A stretch of 64,000 nucleotides of DNA from Methanomassiliicoccaceae archaeon UBA370 (lineage in GTDB: Archaea; Thermoplasmatota; Thermoplasmata; Methanomassiliicoccales; Methanomethylophilaceae). Positions 8,901-16,127 of this stretch are shown here, piece after piece. Below the pieces are notes generated by a model. It ran no database searches and was not told where the DNA came from. It was given only the letters and a program-made list of their open reading frames with translations. Made by a program: the position numbers and the translations under genes. How positions within the stretch are numbered: position 1 is the stretch's first letter; each line of letters begins with the position of its first letter. The DNA lies in the NCBI GenBank assembly GCA_002505345.1, contig DAUY01000001.1, forward strand, positions 35,197 through 99,196, given 5' to 3'.

Positions 8901-10027
8901 ATCTCCTTGGTGACGGAGAACTCGGGAATGTAAAATTCCGCCGATCTCCCGTTCCAAAGGAACCTGTATTCGTTCTCAGCGTATCCCCTGGATTCCATTA
9001 TCTCCCTTATGTAAGGCGAAGCGGACATCGTATCTTTCCCGGTTAAGAAATTGACTATGGAGTCCCATGCGTTCTTTATGCGGTCGGAAGATCCGTCCAA
9101 AAAATCCACAACCATATTCCCGCAGAAATAATCCGCCCACTGCAGAATGATATCGTCCAGCACCGAAATCAGCGCCTGTGCGTAGATGGCGCCCAGGTCG
9201 ATCATCATAGTTCCGCCATCAGCAACCAGGCAGTCGGCAAGATCCAGGTTCCCTGTCCGGCCTTCCTTTCCGTCCATCGGGCTCCTGAAGTTGACCATCC
9301 CTATGGCGGAAACACAGCTCCTGTACGATTCGTCAACGTCTTCGGCTGTTATTATTCGGTCCGTACTCATGTTTCCAAAAGTCGCCACGGAACCGTATCC
9401 GGCGATGACCCTCTGCTGTGCCAGTGCTGTCAGCTGATAGGTCATCATCTGTGAAAGCACAGACCCATCTCCCTCGAGGCAGATCTCAAAAAGCGAACCC
9501 TGTTCGGCCAACAGGGGAAGTGCGCAGCTGCCGTCAGAAGATATGGCGACGGTCTTTTCAGCGGACCCGGAATCGCTTTCGAACCTGGCGGAGAAATGGC
9601 CGGACGCCTTAAGATATGTGGGCTTGAACCCGCTGCCTTCCATTTTCATGTTCTCCGAGGTCATTCCAACTGAAAAATCCAAGACCGTCACCCTGACGCA
9701 TCCGTCTGTGGACGGGAACTGCGAATCCATCCATCTTCCCGCCGAACTCACGAATTTCTCTGCACGAGAAGACAATGTTCCAGCATCCGAATCATTCCCT
9801 ATGGAGGCTATGATTTCGCCCATTCCTCTGTTGACGAATATCTCGGTATCCAGTACGGCTTTTCCTATCGAATCCATCTCTTCTTCGATATCCTCGCCGT
9901 TATCTCCGGCTTTTTCTGCCTGCGCTGCCGCAACGGTATATGCCAGGCTCATCACCAGTATGGTGACCGCGATTATTGCGAACGGCATGTTCCCTCTGCT
10001 GTCCCCCGTGTGCGCGACTCTTCTCAT
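5972..10027 (-). CDS. Very large membrane-anchored surface protein with lamin-tail-like domain
   Basis: About 1,351 residues from an ATG at 10027; a TTG at 10066 would add 13 residues. The N-terminus has charged residues, then a hydrophobic helix (MPFAIIAVTILVMSLAYTV) preceded by DSRGN, resembling archaeal pilin-like or type II anchors. The rest is a mixture of polar beta-rich and helical stretches. Residues about 996-1,132 (VVVNEFESNPAGEDSGEEWV, YNSSNRSVDISGF, then a TPVEKDNHNSSYTWQR segment) look like a lamin-tail (LTD) domain, usually found in secreted proteins. I recognise no catalytic site. It is upstream of the NOG1-like gene. An extracellular structural or adhesive role is inferred from architecture only. 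Confidence 0.8.
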   Translation of the reverse strand: MRRVAHTGDSRGNMPFAIIAVTILVMSLAYTVAAAQAEKAGDNGEDIEEEMDSIGKAVLDTEIFVNRGMGEIIASIGNDSDAGTLSSRAEKFVSSAGRWMDSQFPSTDGCVRVTVLDFSVGMTSENMKMEGSGFKPTYLKASGHFSARFESDSGSAEKTVAISSDGSCALPLLAEQGSLFEICLEGDGSVLSQMMTYQLTALAQQRVIAGYGSVATFGNMSTDRIITAEDVDESYRSCVSAIGMVNFRSPMDGKEGRTGNLDLADCLVADGGTMMIDLGAIYAQALISVLDDIILQWADYFCGNMVVDFLDGSSDRIKNAWDSIVNFLTGKDTMSASPYIREIMESRGYAENEYRFLWNGRSAEFYIPEFSVTKEIDGELRTFSVGGYNARVEYPDVDILKWEGLSNFKSEYRLQNNEVREWIRGILNTAAINIGADRSVGQIVFSVDGGDQEPFSESMRRAINGSLSKLDSDVERVVNGSIRSQTICDPFYAAICNKLTNNFESAFGLDVLKKSIADAVDFESVERTLDTDQLTEEERRYLMDSLWSVSVEGKTVTDYEEAARDMLKRFDALMNVPDGQCGLIKKFLTMICEKAMPMLAAVKDIPERMINLCDEMCRNMYMNPYCGVLNVPEEDFFVLEGDDGRFREKIYADYELSPDIRIYSPNENLSDCIHYVGFNEKRGASYCTVFKASVQDTIRYSAEGSGPISSLMGVKDSSFSGTVPVDLEVKIVVFSGWGLSGVSSYKASNTVFSDGWAMLTKALEPLLDPLMKIFSMVRDVVAVINTALLEVSKYVANVIERLYESVMGPIMELREFIDQHLDTLLNRTIGGFANMIKFIFNATMKKQTVGMSFMGLTLTFSTDIVSFVKNVRNLLVIRLSGEISGLGIDCGMTVKEKDSLIGGEYFITGDAEVSGEDWKLDINLDPLMRSSDHLVTIDGNVRGTSFDVVMPDLVQYREAGVRLSDIGGIGSVLSNIPLPALGLKGSLDAGLDIKYNIPFEAGVVVNEFESNPAGEDSGEEWVELYNSSNRSVDISGFVICAGSNEKTKVMVLGDHEMVPHERMLVVLEKHVRLLNDKNDSLSGDCVILKNREGVEIDRTPVEKDNHNSSYTWQRVADGAVDWTFEKGTPLAGNCGGLVNGDMVKGQMMDIFKESAMKTLEEMDGVLRGTEDLNKFIQRAIQDAITATIDRIAGCLVEASVFISFEVSDVAGATATGIRIALSIDSKTVGDAIKYLVGEIEALLFNMDNPYAIDGGTMLYDNIDLAVTAYTGMKAPKFLGGDSVVPDVKLGVYISSNISGLCSIFGKDVGKWSVNAGVLIEDCPSAILPRRMEADPELKSDLWVIRAVIGES

Positions 10028-10116
10028 GACAGTGCGATCCTTCGCAAGCCGACTTAATGACAACAACAGCAGTTAGCATACGCAGAGCATCAGAAAAGTA
10101 ACGAAATCGACACCGA

Positions 10117-10163
10117 CTATTATTAATAGAAAGAATATTACGTGTGCATTAATTCAAAGAGGA
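10117..10163 (+). promoter_or_regulatory. Promoter and RBS of the tetraether-lipid operon
   Basis: An AT-rich TATA-like element CTATTATTAATAG (10118-10129) and a second AT-rich stretch lie 40-50 bases before the ATG at 10170. GAGG at 10159-10162 is a ribosome-binding site with 7-base spacing. The minus-strand surface-protein gene starts on the other side, so this is a divergent promoter region. Confidence 0.55.
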
Positions 10164-10169
10164 TTAACC

Positions 10170-11792
10170 ATGTCTTCGACAACACAACCTAGCGCACTCA
10201 AGAAGGGGCTTCCCAAGAAGACGGAATCGCTTTGTCCAGAATGTGGAAAAATCATAGAAGCTAACATCTATGAGAAGGACGGCAAAGTTTTCATGGACAA
10301 AGACTGTCCCGAGCACGGACATTTCTCCGATATCTATTGGTCCGATGCCAAGGCTTACCTCAGGGCCGAACACTTCGCATACGACGGAGTGGGTCTCAGA
10401 AACCCACATGACAAATCGCTCGCCGCGGGAGAGAATGTCAACTTCCTCGTAGACGGAAAGAAATACGATCTTCTGTCCTGCACGGCCCTCGCCCTCGTAG
10501 ATCTGACCAACAGGTGCAACATGAACTGCCCGATATGCTTCGCCAACGCGAACCAGGCCGGGTATGTCTACGAACCCTCCTACGATGAGGTGGTGGCGAT
10601 GATGGAGGCCCTCCGCGCGGAGGAGCCCATAAAGTGCACCGCGATCCAGTTCTCCGGAGGAGAGCCGACCGTCCACCCGAGGCTGGTGGACATAATAAGG
10701 AAGTCCAAGGAACTGAAATTCGCGCAGGTCCAGGTGGCCACCAACGGAATAGTTTTCGCAAAGGACTACGAGAAGCTGAAGGCATGCAAAGAGGCAGGAC
10801 TGAACACGATCTATCTCTCGTTCGACGGGGTAAGCGATGACGTCTACCTTCAGGCCAGGGACAGGAAGATGTTCGACATAAAGCTGAAGGTGATCGAGAA
10901 CTGCAGGAGGCTCAAAGCGGAAATCGGCCACTCGCCGTCCATCGTCCTCGTTCCCACGCTGGTCAGGGGGGTCAACGACCACCAGGTCGGGGACATAACC
11001 AAATTCGCCTTCGACCACGCCGACGTGATCCGCGGGATCAACTTCCAGCCGGTGGCCTTCACGGGCAGGATAACCAGGGAAGAGGTCTCCAAGGGAAGGA
11101 TAACCCTCACTGACCTGGTCGACAGGTTCGGTCAGCAGACCGGATACACGGTGCCGGAGGACTGGTACCCTGTTCCTGTCGTGGCCCCGATATCCAACTT
11201 CGCCTCGGAGTTCCTGTCCCAGAACAAGGTTACTTTCACAGCCCACCCCCACTGCGGTCTGGCGACATATCTGTTCCAGTCCGAGGACGGAAAGGTAACG
11301 CCGCTTCCCAGGTTCGTCGACATAAAGATGTTCTCCGACGGCCTGAGCAGCATAGCGATGAAGATGGAGGATTCCAGGTTCAAGAAGATCAGGGCAATAA
11401 GCGTCCTGAGGCTTCTGAACAAATGCGTCGACAGCACCAAGATGCCTCCCGGCATGACCAAGAAGAAGTTCATCGACGCAATTACCAGCATAATGGGGAG
11501 CAAATCCAAGAAGACCCTTGCCAACTTCTCTTGGAAGATGATGTATATCGGTGCCATGCACTTCCAGGATTCGTTCAACTACGACATCTCCAGGGTAGAG
11601 CGCTGCGCAATCCACTACATCACACCGGACCTTAAGGTAATACCATTCTGCGCATACAACGGCGGGCCGGAATACCGCGCGGAGGTCGAGTCCCGTTTCT
11701 CCATTCCTCTTGCGGAATGGAAACAGCGGAACAAGGAAGAGGCAAAGGCGCTCGAAGAAGCATTGGTGGTCCCTGAAGACCAGAGGGCCTGA
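10170..11792 (+). CDS. tes: Radical SAM enzyme, tetraether lipid synthase (Tes)-like
   Basis: A 540-residue radical SAM protein. C116-x3-C120-x2-C123 binds the SAM-coordinating [4Fe-4S] cluster, and SGGEPT follows as the glycine-rich SAM motif. An N-terminal metal-binding part has C22, C25 and C46 (LCPEC, KDCPEHG). The C-terminal third has further cysteines (HCGLATYLF; CAIHY...PFCAYNGG) that could hold auxiliary clusters. This architecture matches the MJ0619/MA1486 group, shown to join archaeol biphytanyl chains into GDGT tetraether lipids; MJ0619 was earlier proposed to be a pterin methylase. Placement with a ferredoxin and geranylgeranyl reductase gene supports the lipid role. Membrane association is expected but no TM segment is seen. 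Confidence 0.87.
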   Translation: MSSTTQPSALKKGLPKKTESLCPECGKIIEANIYEKDGKVFMDKDCPEHGHFSDIYWSDAKAYLRAEHFAYDGVGLRNPHDKSLAAGENVNFLVDGKKYDLLSCTALALVDLTNRCNMNCPICFANANQAGYVYEPSYDEVVAMMEALRAEEPIKCTAIQFSGGEPTVHPRLVDIIRKSKELKFAQVQVATNGIVFAKDYEKLKACKEAGLNTIYLSFDGVSDDVYLQARDRKMFDIKLKVIENCRRLKAEIGHSPSIVLVPTLVRGVNDHQVGDITKFAFDHADVIRGINFQPVAFTGRITREEVSKGRITLTDLVDRFGQQTGYTVPEDWYPVPVVAPISNFASEFLSQNKVTFTAHPHCGLATYLFQSEDGKVTPLPRFVDIKMFSDGLSSIAMKMEDSRFKKIRAISVLRLLNKCVDSTKMPPGMTKKKFIDAITSIMGSKSKKTLANFSWKMMYIGAMHFQDSFNYDISRVERCAIHYITPDLKVIPFCAYNGGPEYRAEVESRFSIPLAEWKQRNKEEAKALEEALVVPEDQRA

Positions 11793-11803
11793 GGTTAGAT
11801 AAC

Positions 11804-11974
11804 ATGACAATATTGGTAGATTTTTACAAGTGCCTCCACTGCGGTGGATGCGTAGGGTCATGCCCGAAGAACGCGATATACCTGAACGACTTCGTCCTTG
11901 AATTCAGCGATAAATGCAACTCCTGCGGAAGATGCGTCAAGATATGCCCGGTCGCGGCGCTCAGGATGGAATGA
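11804..11974 (+). CDS. Small 2x[4Fe-4S] ferredoxin
   Basis: A 56-residue ferredoxin. Two complete CxxCxxCxxxCP motifs are visible: C10, C13, C16, C20 and C38, C41, C44, C48, ligands for two [4Fe-4S] clusters. It begins 11 bases after the Tes-like gene and ends 4 bases before the reductase gene, inside the operon. The likely job is low-potential electron delivery to one or both lipid enzymes: geranylgeranyl reductases of archaea take electrons from ferredoxin in known cases, and radical SAM chemistry needs a one-electron donor. The specific partner is inference from position. Confidence 0.93.
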   Translation: MTILVDFYKCLHCGGCVGSCPKNAIYLNDFVLEFSDKCNSCGRCVKICPVAALRME

Positions 11975-11978
11975 TACA

Positions 11979-13172
11979 ATGAAGACCTACAACTGCGACA
12001 TAGTGATCGTCGGTGCGGGACCCGGAGGCAGCATGGCCGCCAAGTTCTGCGCCCAGGCGGGACTGGACACGATCCTCATCGAAAAGAAGGCCGAGATAGG
12101 CGCTCCCCTCAGGTGTGCCGAGGGCGTGTCCAAGAAATGGCTGGAGGAGGTCGGCATAGTCCCCGACCCTGCATGGATCTGCGCCGATATGGCCGGAGCC
12201 GTGATAAGGTCGCCCAGCGGATACACCTTCCAGCTTGACGAGAGCAAGGCCGGTTCCGAGGTCGGATACGTGCTGGAGAGGCACCTGTTCGACAAGGCCC
12301 TGGCGAGGGACGCCGCCGAAGCCGGCGCCAAAATAATGATGCGTACTTCCTGCACGGACGTCATAAGGAAGGACGGCAAGCTCATCGGCATCAAGGCCAA
12401 GAGCATGGGGGAGCCCATCGAGATCTACGCCGACTGCGTAGTCGCCGCCGACGGATACGAGTCTCAGGTGGCCAGGTGGGCAGGTATCGAGACCGTGCCC
12501 AAGACCAACGATATCGACACCTGCATCCAGTACAGGCTGTCCAACATAGATATCGACCAGCAGTACTGCGAGTTCGTGATCGGTAACGACATAGCGCCCG
12601 GAGGATACCTCTGGCTTTTCCCCAAGGGCAACCGCTCCGCCAATGTGGGGATCGGAGTGATGGCCAAACGCTGCAAGAACCCCGGCGACCCCAAATACTA
12701 TCTAGATAAATTCATAGCAGGCGACGAGCGCCTCAAGAACGGCCAGGTCCTCGAAGTGGTCGGAGGAATGGTCTCCACCTGCCCCGGGCTCGACTCTGCA
12801 ACGGCCGACAACCTCATAATAGTCGGAGATGCGGCGAGGATAATAGACCCGATCACCGGCGGAGGCATATGCCACGCATGCAGGACGGGAATGTACGCTG
12901 GAAAAGTTCTTGCTGAATGCGCCAAGAAGAATGACTTCTCAAAGTCGGCCCTCAAGCCTTACGAGAAGATGTGGCGTGACAGGATGGAGGACAAGATCTA
13001 CAGGAACTGGATGGCAAAGGAGAGGCTCAACGAGCTTGACGACGATACAATAGACGATCTCATCAAGATGATAAGCGACTCCGACATCGGGGAGGTCAAC
13101 GTGTACAACCTCCTCAAGGTCATCAAGGAGAAGTACCCCAAGGTCGTAGAAGGTTTTGAAGACCTGATCTGA
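11979..13172 (+). CDS. Digeranylgeranylglycerophospholipid reductase (geranylgeranyl reductase family)
   Basis: A 397-residue FAD enzyme that saturates the isoprenoid double bonds of archaeal membrane lipids. The Rossmann motif GAGPGGSMAAKFCAQAG is at 11-27, the family's substrate-proximal GYLWLFPKG lies near the middle, and the second FAD motif (IIVGDAARIIDPITGGGI) follows. The start at 11979 (MKTYNCDIVIVGAG) is chosen because the upstream in-frame extension overlaps the ferredoxin gene. It is the third gene of the Tes-ferredoxin-reductase set; reduction and tetraether coupling act on the same chains, so an operon makes pathway sense. A hairpin follows the gene. Confidence 0.95.
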   Translation: MKTYNCDIVIVGAGPGGSMAAKFCAQAGLDTILIEKKAEIGAPLRCAEGVSKKWLEEVGIVPDPAWICADMAGAVIRSPSGYTFQLDESKAGSEVGYVLERHLFDKALARDAAEAGAKIMMRTSCTDVIRKDGKLIGIKAKSMGEPIEIYADCVVAADGYESQVARWAGIETVPKTNDIDTCIQYRLSNIDIDQQYCEFVIGNDIAPGGYLWLFPKGNRSANVGIGVMAKRCKNPGDPKYYLDKFIAGDERLKNGQVLEVVGGMVSTCPGLDSATADNLIIVGDAARIIDPITGGGICHACRTGMYAGKVLAECAKKNDFSKSALKPYEKMWRDRMEDKIYRNWMAKERLNELDDDTIDDLIKMISDSDIGEVNVYNLLKVIKEKYPKVVEGFEDLI

Positions 13173-13182
13173 AAACAACTTA

Positions 13183-13211
13183 CCGGCCTCACGGCCGGAA
13201 AGACTATTTTT
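13183..13211. terminator. Hairpin between convergent reductase and mevalonate kinase genes
   Basis: CCGGCC (13183-13188), loop TCAC, GGCCGG (13193-13198) forms a perfect 6-bp stem, followed on the plus strand by an AT-rich ATTTTTAT stretch. It lies in the 37-base gap between two convergent genes and could end the lipid-operon transcript. Confidence 0.5.
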
Positions 13212-14148
13212 ATGATGTTTTTCCCGCTTTCACGCCAGGAACGCCGGTATTTACGATCATCGGAGTTCCTCCATGGAGGCGGATGGTCTCGCATACCTTC
13301 TCGGGTCTGTCGGTGAGGGCGATCATGCTCCCTCCCCCCCCTGCGCCCGTAAGCTTTGCGCCGTAGGAATATTCTGCCGCCGCATCCACCAGACGGTTGA
13401 GCTCCGGGCCGGACACCCCGAGGATGGACAGCAGCTTGTGGTCGGCCGTCATGAGTTTTCCCAGTTTCACACGGTCGTTCCTCCGGAGCGCGTCGGCGCC
13501 CTCGAGGGTCACCGAACCTATCTCATCCACTATGTCCTTGGCGAAACTGTTGCGGTCTTTGTACCTGCGGACCCTTTCCACCAGGGGGCCTGTAAGGGCC
13601 TTGATGCCGGTATATCCCACGACGAACGTCATCTCGGGAGCATGGACGTCGCAAACGTCCCATCTGTTTCCGTTGCGTTCTATGGTCCACAGCGGTTCTC
13701 CGTCACAGGGTATGTTGACACCGATGCCTCCGCCATGGACGGAGGCCGAGGTATCCATGGGGCTCCCGATCCCCTGGGCGCCGAACTCGGCGTCGTAGGC
13801 TTCGCCGATAACATCTTTTTCATCCGCGGGCTTTCCCAGCATTGTGCGCACAGCGCATGACAGGGCGGCGGAAAGTGCGGCGGACGAGCCAAGGCCGGAC
13901 CCGGAAGGCAAGTCGCTCTCGGTTACGATGCTTATTTTCCCCACTCCGTTCGCTTTCAGTATATTGCTCATGTGGGGGTGGAGCGAAAGGTCATCCGGCA
14001 CCCCGTTCAGAAGAAGCCTGCTGCTCTCGCTCACCGTGCACCTGAAGCGTCTGTCTATCGCCAGCGCGACCGCCGGTTTGCCGTAGACTACGGCGTGCTC
14101 TCCAAGGACCACGAATTTCCCGGGTGCCGATGCTGACGCCGATCTCAT
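13210..14148 (-). CDS. mvk: Mevalonate kinase
   Basis: A 312-residue GHMP-superfamily kinase that phosphorylates mevalonate in the archaeal isoprenoid pathway. The N-terminal SAPGKFVVLGEHAVVYGKPAVA, the ATP-binding PSGSGLGSSAALSAAL and the C-terminal KLTGAGGGGSMIAL are the three GHMP motifs, with the mevalonate-kinase-type GEHAVVYG. Its start overlaps the preceding 172-residue gene (ATGA). Convergent with the lipid reductase operon, it supplies isoprenoid precursor to the same membrane-lipid route. Confidence 0.95.
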   Translation of the reverse strand: MRSASASAPGKFVVLGEHAVVYGKPAVALAIDRRFRCTVSESSRLLLNGVPDDLSLHPHMSNILKANGVGKISIVTESDLPSGSGLGSSAALSAALSCAVRTMLGKPADEKDVIGEAYDAEFGAQGIGSPMDTSASVHGGGIGVNIPCDGEPLWTIERNGNRWDVCDVHAPEMTFVVGYTGIKALTGPLVERVRRYKDRNSFAKDIVDEIGSVTLEGADALRRNDRVKLGKLMTADHKLLSILGVSGPELNRLVDAAAEYSYGAKLTGAGGGGSMIALTDRPEKVCETIRLHGGTPMIVNTGVPGVKAGKTS

Positions 14149-14663
14149 TCCAGCAGCCCGTATTTTTTCATGCTTTCAGTGATCGCATCGTTGGGGTTCC
14201 TCTGTCCCAGCAAAGGCTGGGGTATGGACCACCACTGTTCCTCGAACTCCCTAAGCGCGGCCTCGTACCGCTCGTCGTCCTCGAACTGCTTCGAGTCTAT
14301 GTTCAAGAGAGCCTTGCTCTGTTCTTTGAAGAGGTCGACGCCGTACTTCTTGTTCACAAGGGCAACGCCGATGTAGCTGTCGAATGCATAGGTCATCTCT
14401 TCGGACAGCTCGTCCGGGGTGCACTCCATGATCATGTCCAGAACAGAGTTCATGGCCATTTTGAATATCAGCTCGCGCTTGGCCTCCTCGGGCATCCTCT
14501 CGGTATCGATGGATTCCATCATATTATCGAATATCAGGTCGCGGAGCGCCGAAACCCGGTTGGGGTTTTTGCCAAAGAGCTGTTTTGCCAGAATTTCTTC
14601 TTCGGATTCTTGTTGTTCGTCGCCGAAAAGTCCTGCATTCGGGTCGTAGTTGTCGTTGTTCAT
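14145..14663 (-). CDS. Conserved hypothetical acidic protein
   Basis: A 172-residue, mostly helical acidic protein with no membrane segment or signal peptide and no motif that I recognise. The start is NNDNYDPNAGLFGDEQQESEEE; the rest is dominated by predicted helices with repeated Asp/Glu (DELSEEMTYAFDSY, FEDDERYEAALREFEEQWW). It overlaps the aminotransferase upstream and mevalonate kinase downstream by ATGA junctions, so it is the middle gene of a tightly coupled trio. Function unknown; position suggests no more than coexpression with these two enzymes. Confidence 0.72.
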   Translation of the reverse strand: MNNDNYDPNAGLFGDEQQESEEEILAKQLFGKNPNRVSALRDLIFDNMMESIDTERMPEEAKRELIFKMAMNSVLDMIMECTPDELSEEMTYAFDSYIGVALVNKKYGVDLFKEQSKALLNIDSKQFEDDERYEAALREFEEQWWSIPQPLLGQRNPNDAITESMKKYGLLE

Positions 14664-15787
14664 TTTCTAAGCTCCTTGACGGTTTTCTCCAGTATATCCA
14701 TTCCTGCTGATATTTTCTTCTCGTCCGCCGCATAAGAGAATCTGAGGTGTCCCTCCCCATACTTTCCGAAAGCCGATCCCGGGGTACATATCAACCCTTT
14801 TGTGACCAGTGTGTTGGCGAGCTCCTGGGAGCTCATCTTCATGTCGAAAGAGGGAAATGCATAGAATGCCCCCTTGGGAGGTACAATGCTCATTCCGTCT
14901 ATTTCATTGATCCTTTCGGTTATGAGGTCGCGCCTGGCTTTGAATATGCCACGGGCACCCTCCAGGTAAGCTTCTATTCCCGGAAGTGCGGCCAGAACGC
15001 CGTATTGGGAGGGCATGGCAGGGCTGGCACATACGTGGTACTGCATCTTGACAAGGTCGGACATATGCTCTTTGTCTGTGCAGATGAACCCGAGTCTCCA
15101 CCCGGTAACTGCCATCATCTTGGAGAATCCGTTGACGACCATGGCGCGGTCCAATCTGTTCATGAACGACAGGTGCTTGCCTTCGTAGACGAACGGATCG
15201 TAGACTTCGTCCGCCAGGATGAATACGCCGTTGTCCTCGGCGACGTCAAGGAGCGCGTCATAGGATTCCTGGGAAAGCACCCCTCCCGTCGGATTCGAGG
15301 GATTGTTCACGACTATCATCTTCGTGCGGTCGGTGATCTTACTCTGGATGTCGTCAATGTCAGGTTGGAAATCACCCTCACTAAGCTTGTATTCTGAATA
15401 TGTCCCCCCGGCCAGAACGGAATGGGGGCCGTATATCACGAACCCCGGACTTGGCACCAGGACCTCGTCCCCGGGATCGATGAAAGACTGGGATATCTCA
15501 AGCAGCGCAGTGGACCCGCTCGGAGTTATCATGATGTTTTCCTCGGTGATATCTCCGTACATCCTGTACCTCTCCGCAACAGCCCTTCTGAGCTCCGGTA
15601 TGCCTGCGGTCGGACCGTATTTGTTTTTTCCCTCCGATGCCGCCCTGTTCATGCCCTCTACAGCCTCCATGGGAGGCTGAATGTCCGGCTCTCCCAGTCC
15701 GAGGTTTATAGAATTCGGCCCTGCCAGGTCGAACATCTTTCTGATTCCGGACATGGGGATCGAGGACAGTCTTTTCGATGGATCCAT
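14660..15787 (-). CDS. Class I/II PLP-dependent aminotransferase (aspartate aminotransferase family)
   Basis: A 375-residue aminotransferase of fold type I. Visible motifs are GLGEPDIQPP near the start, VNNPSNPTGGVLS, the DEVYDPFVYEG segment whose Asp contacts the PLP pyridine nitrogen, and NGFSKMMAVTGWRLGF with the Schiff-base lysine. The substrate (aspartate, aromatic amino acid or another) cannot be read from sequence. It is the first gene of an ATGA-coupled operon with a hypothetical gene and mevalonate kinase. The gap to 15866 holds divergent promoter-like AT-rich sequence. Confidence 0.9.
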   Translation of the reverse strand: MDPSKRLSSIPMSGIRKMFDLAGPNSINLGLGEPDIQPPMEAVEGMNRAASEGKNKYGPTAGIPELRRAVAERYRMYGDITEENIMITPSGSTALLEISQSFIDPGDEVLVPSPGFVIYGPHSVLAGGTYSEYKLSEGDFQPDIDDIQSKITDRTKMIVVNNPSNPTGGVLSQESYDALLDVAEDNGVFILADEVYDPFVYEGKHLSFMNRLDRAMVVNGFSKMMAVTGWRLGFICTDKEHMSDLVKMQYHVCASPAMPSQYGVLAALPGIEAYLEGARGIFKARRDLITERINEIDGMSIVPPKGAFYAFPSFDMKMSSQELANTLVTKGLICTPGSAFGKYGEGHLRFSYAADEKKISAGMDILEKTVKELRK

Positions 15788-15865
15788 ACGCCGTAATCGT
15801 GTGCGCTTCCTATATTATTTTAGCCACTAGCACCAGTTTTATATTGACATGCCATTGGGGAGCCG

Positions 15866-16099
15866 ATGGATAAGGGTTTAAGGTTTTTATGGCCGGTATT
15901 CAACCTCGTCGGGATAGTCGCAACTGTCTTGGGGGTGTCAGGTGTCATCGGCCTTATCGAGCTCGTAGGTTCGATGTATCTGTTCATCGCAGGTATGATA
16001 TTGATCTCAATATCGGCGGCGATTGTTTTCTACGATGCCCGCAAGATGGGTATTTTCAAAGAGCCAGTATGCCTTTTCAATAATAAATGCGAGTCCTAG
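15866..16099 (+). CDS. Small two-helix membrane protein ending in TAG
   Basis: A 77-residue protein with two hydrophobic segments (about 8-31 and 35-56) and a short basic tail; no family recognised. A TATA-like GTTTTATATTG lies at 15834-15844 and GGAG precedes the ATG. It is the only gene I annotate here that ends in TAG. Reading through that codon adds the charged tail DKKDNGDEKDE before a TAA at 16133-16135, overlapping the next gene's start. In an organism decoding UAG as pyrrolysine this could be a longer protein; equally TAG may be a plain stop. Reality of the gene rests on its coherent hydrophobic pattern and promoter. Confidence 0.6.
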   Translation: MDKGLRFLWPVFNLVGIVATVLGVSGVIGLIELVGSMYLFIAGMILISISAAIVFYDARKMGIFKEPVCLFNNKCES

Positions 16100-16127
16100 G
16101 ATAAAAAAGACAACGGGGACGAAAAAG

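Noticed and set aside
10164..11861. 565-codon open frame antisense to the Tes-like gene
   Set aside because: Shadow of a biased highly expressed gene; it also runs across the operon junction.
16023..16127. Upstream start for the HD hydrolase
   Set aside because: The added residues would overlap the small membrane protein gene and do not look protein-like; the ATG at 16128 is better.
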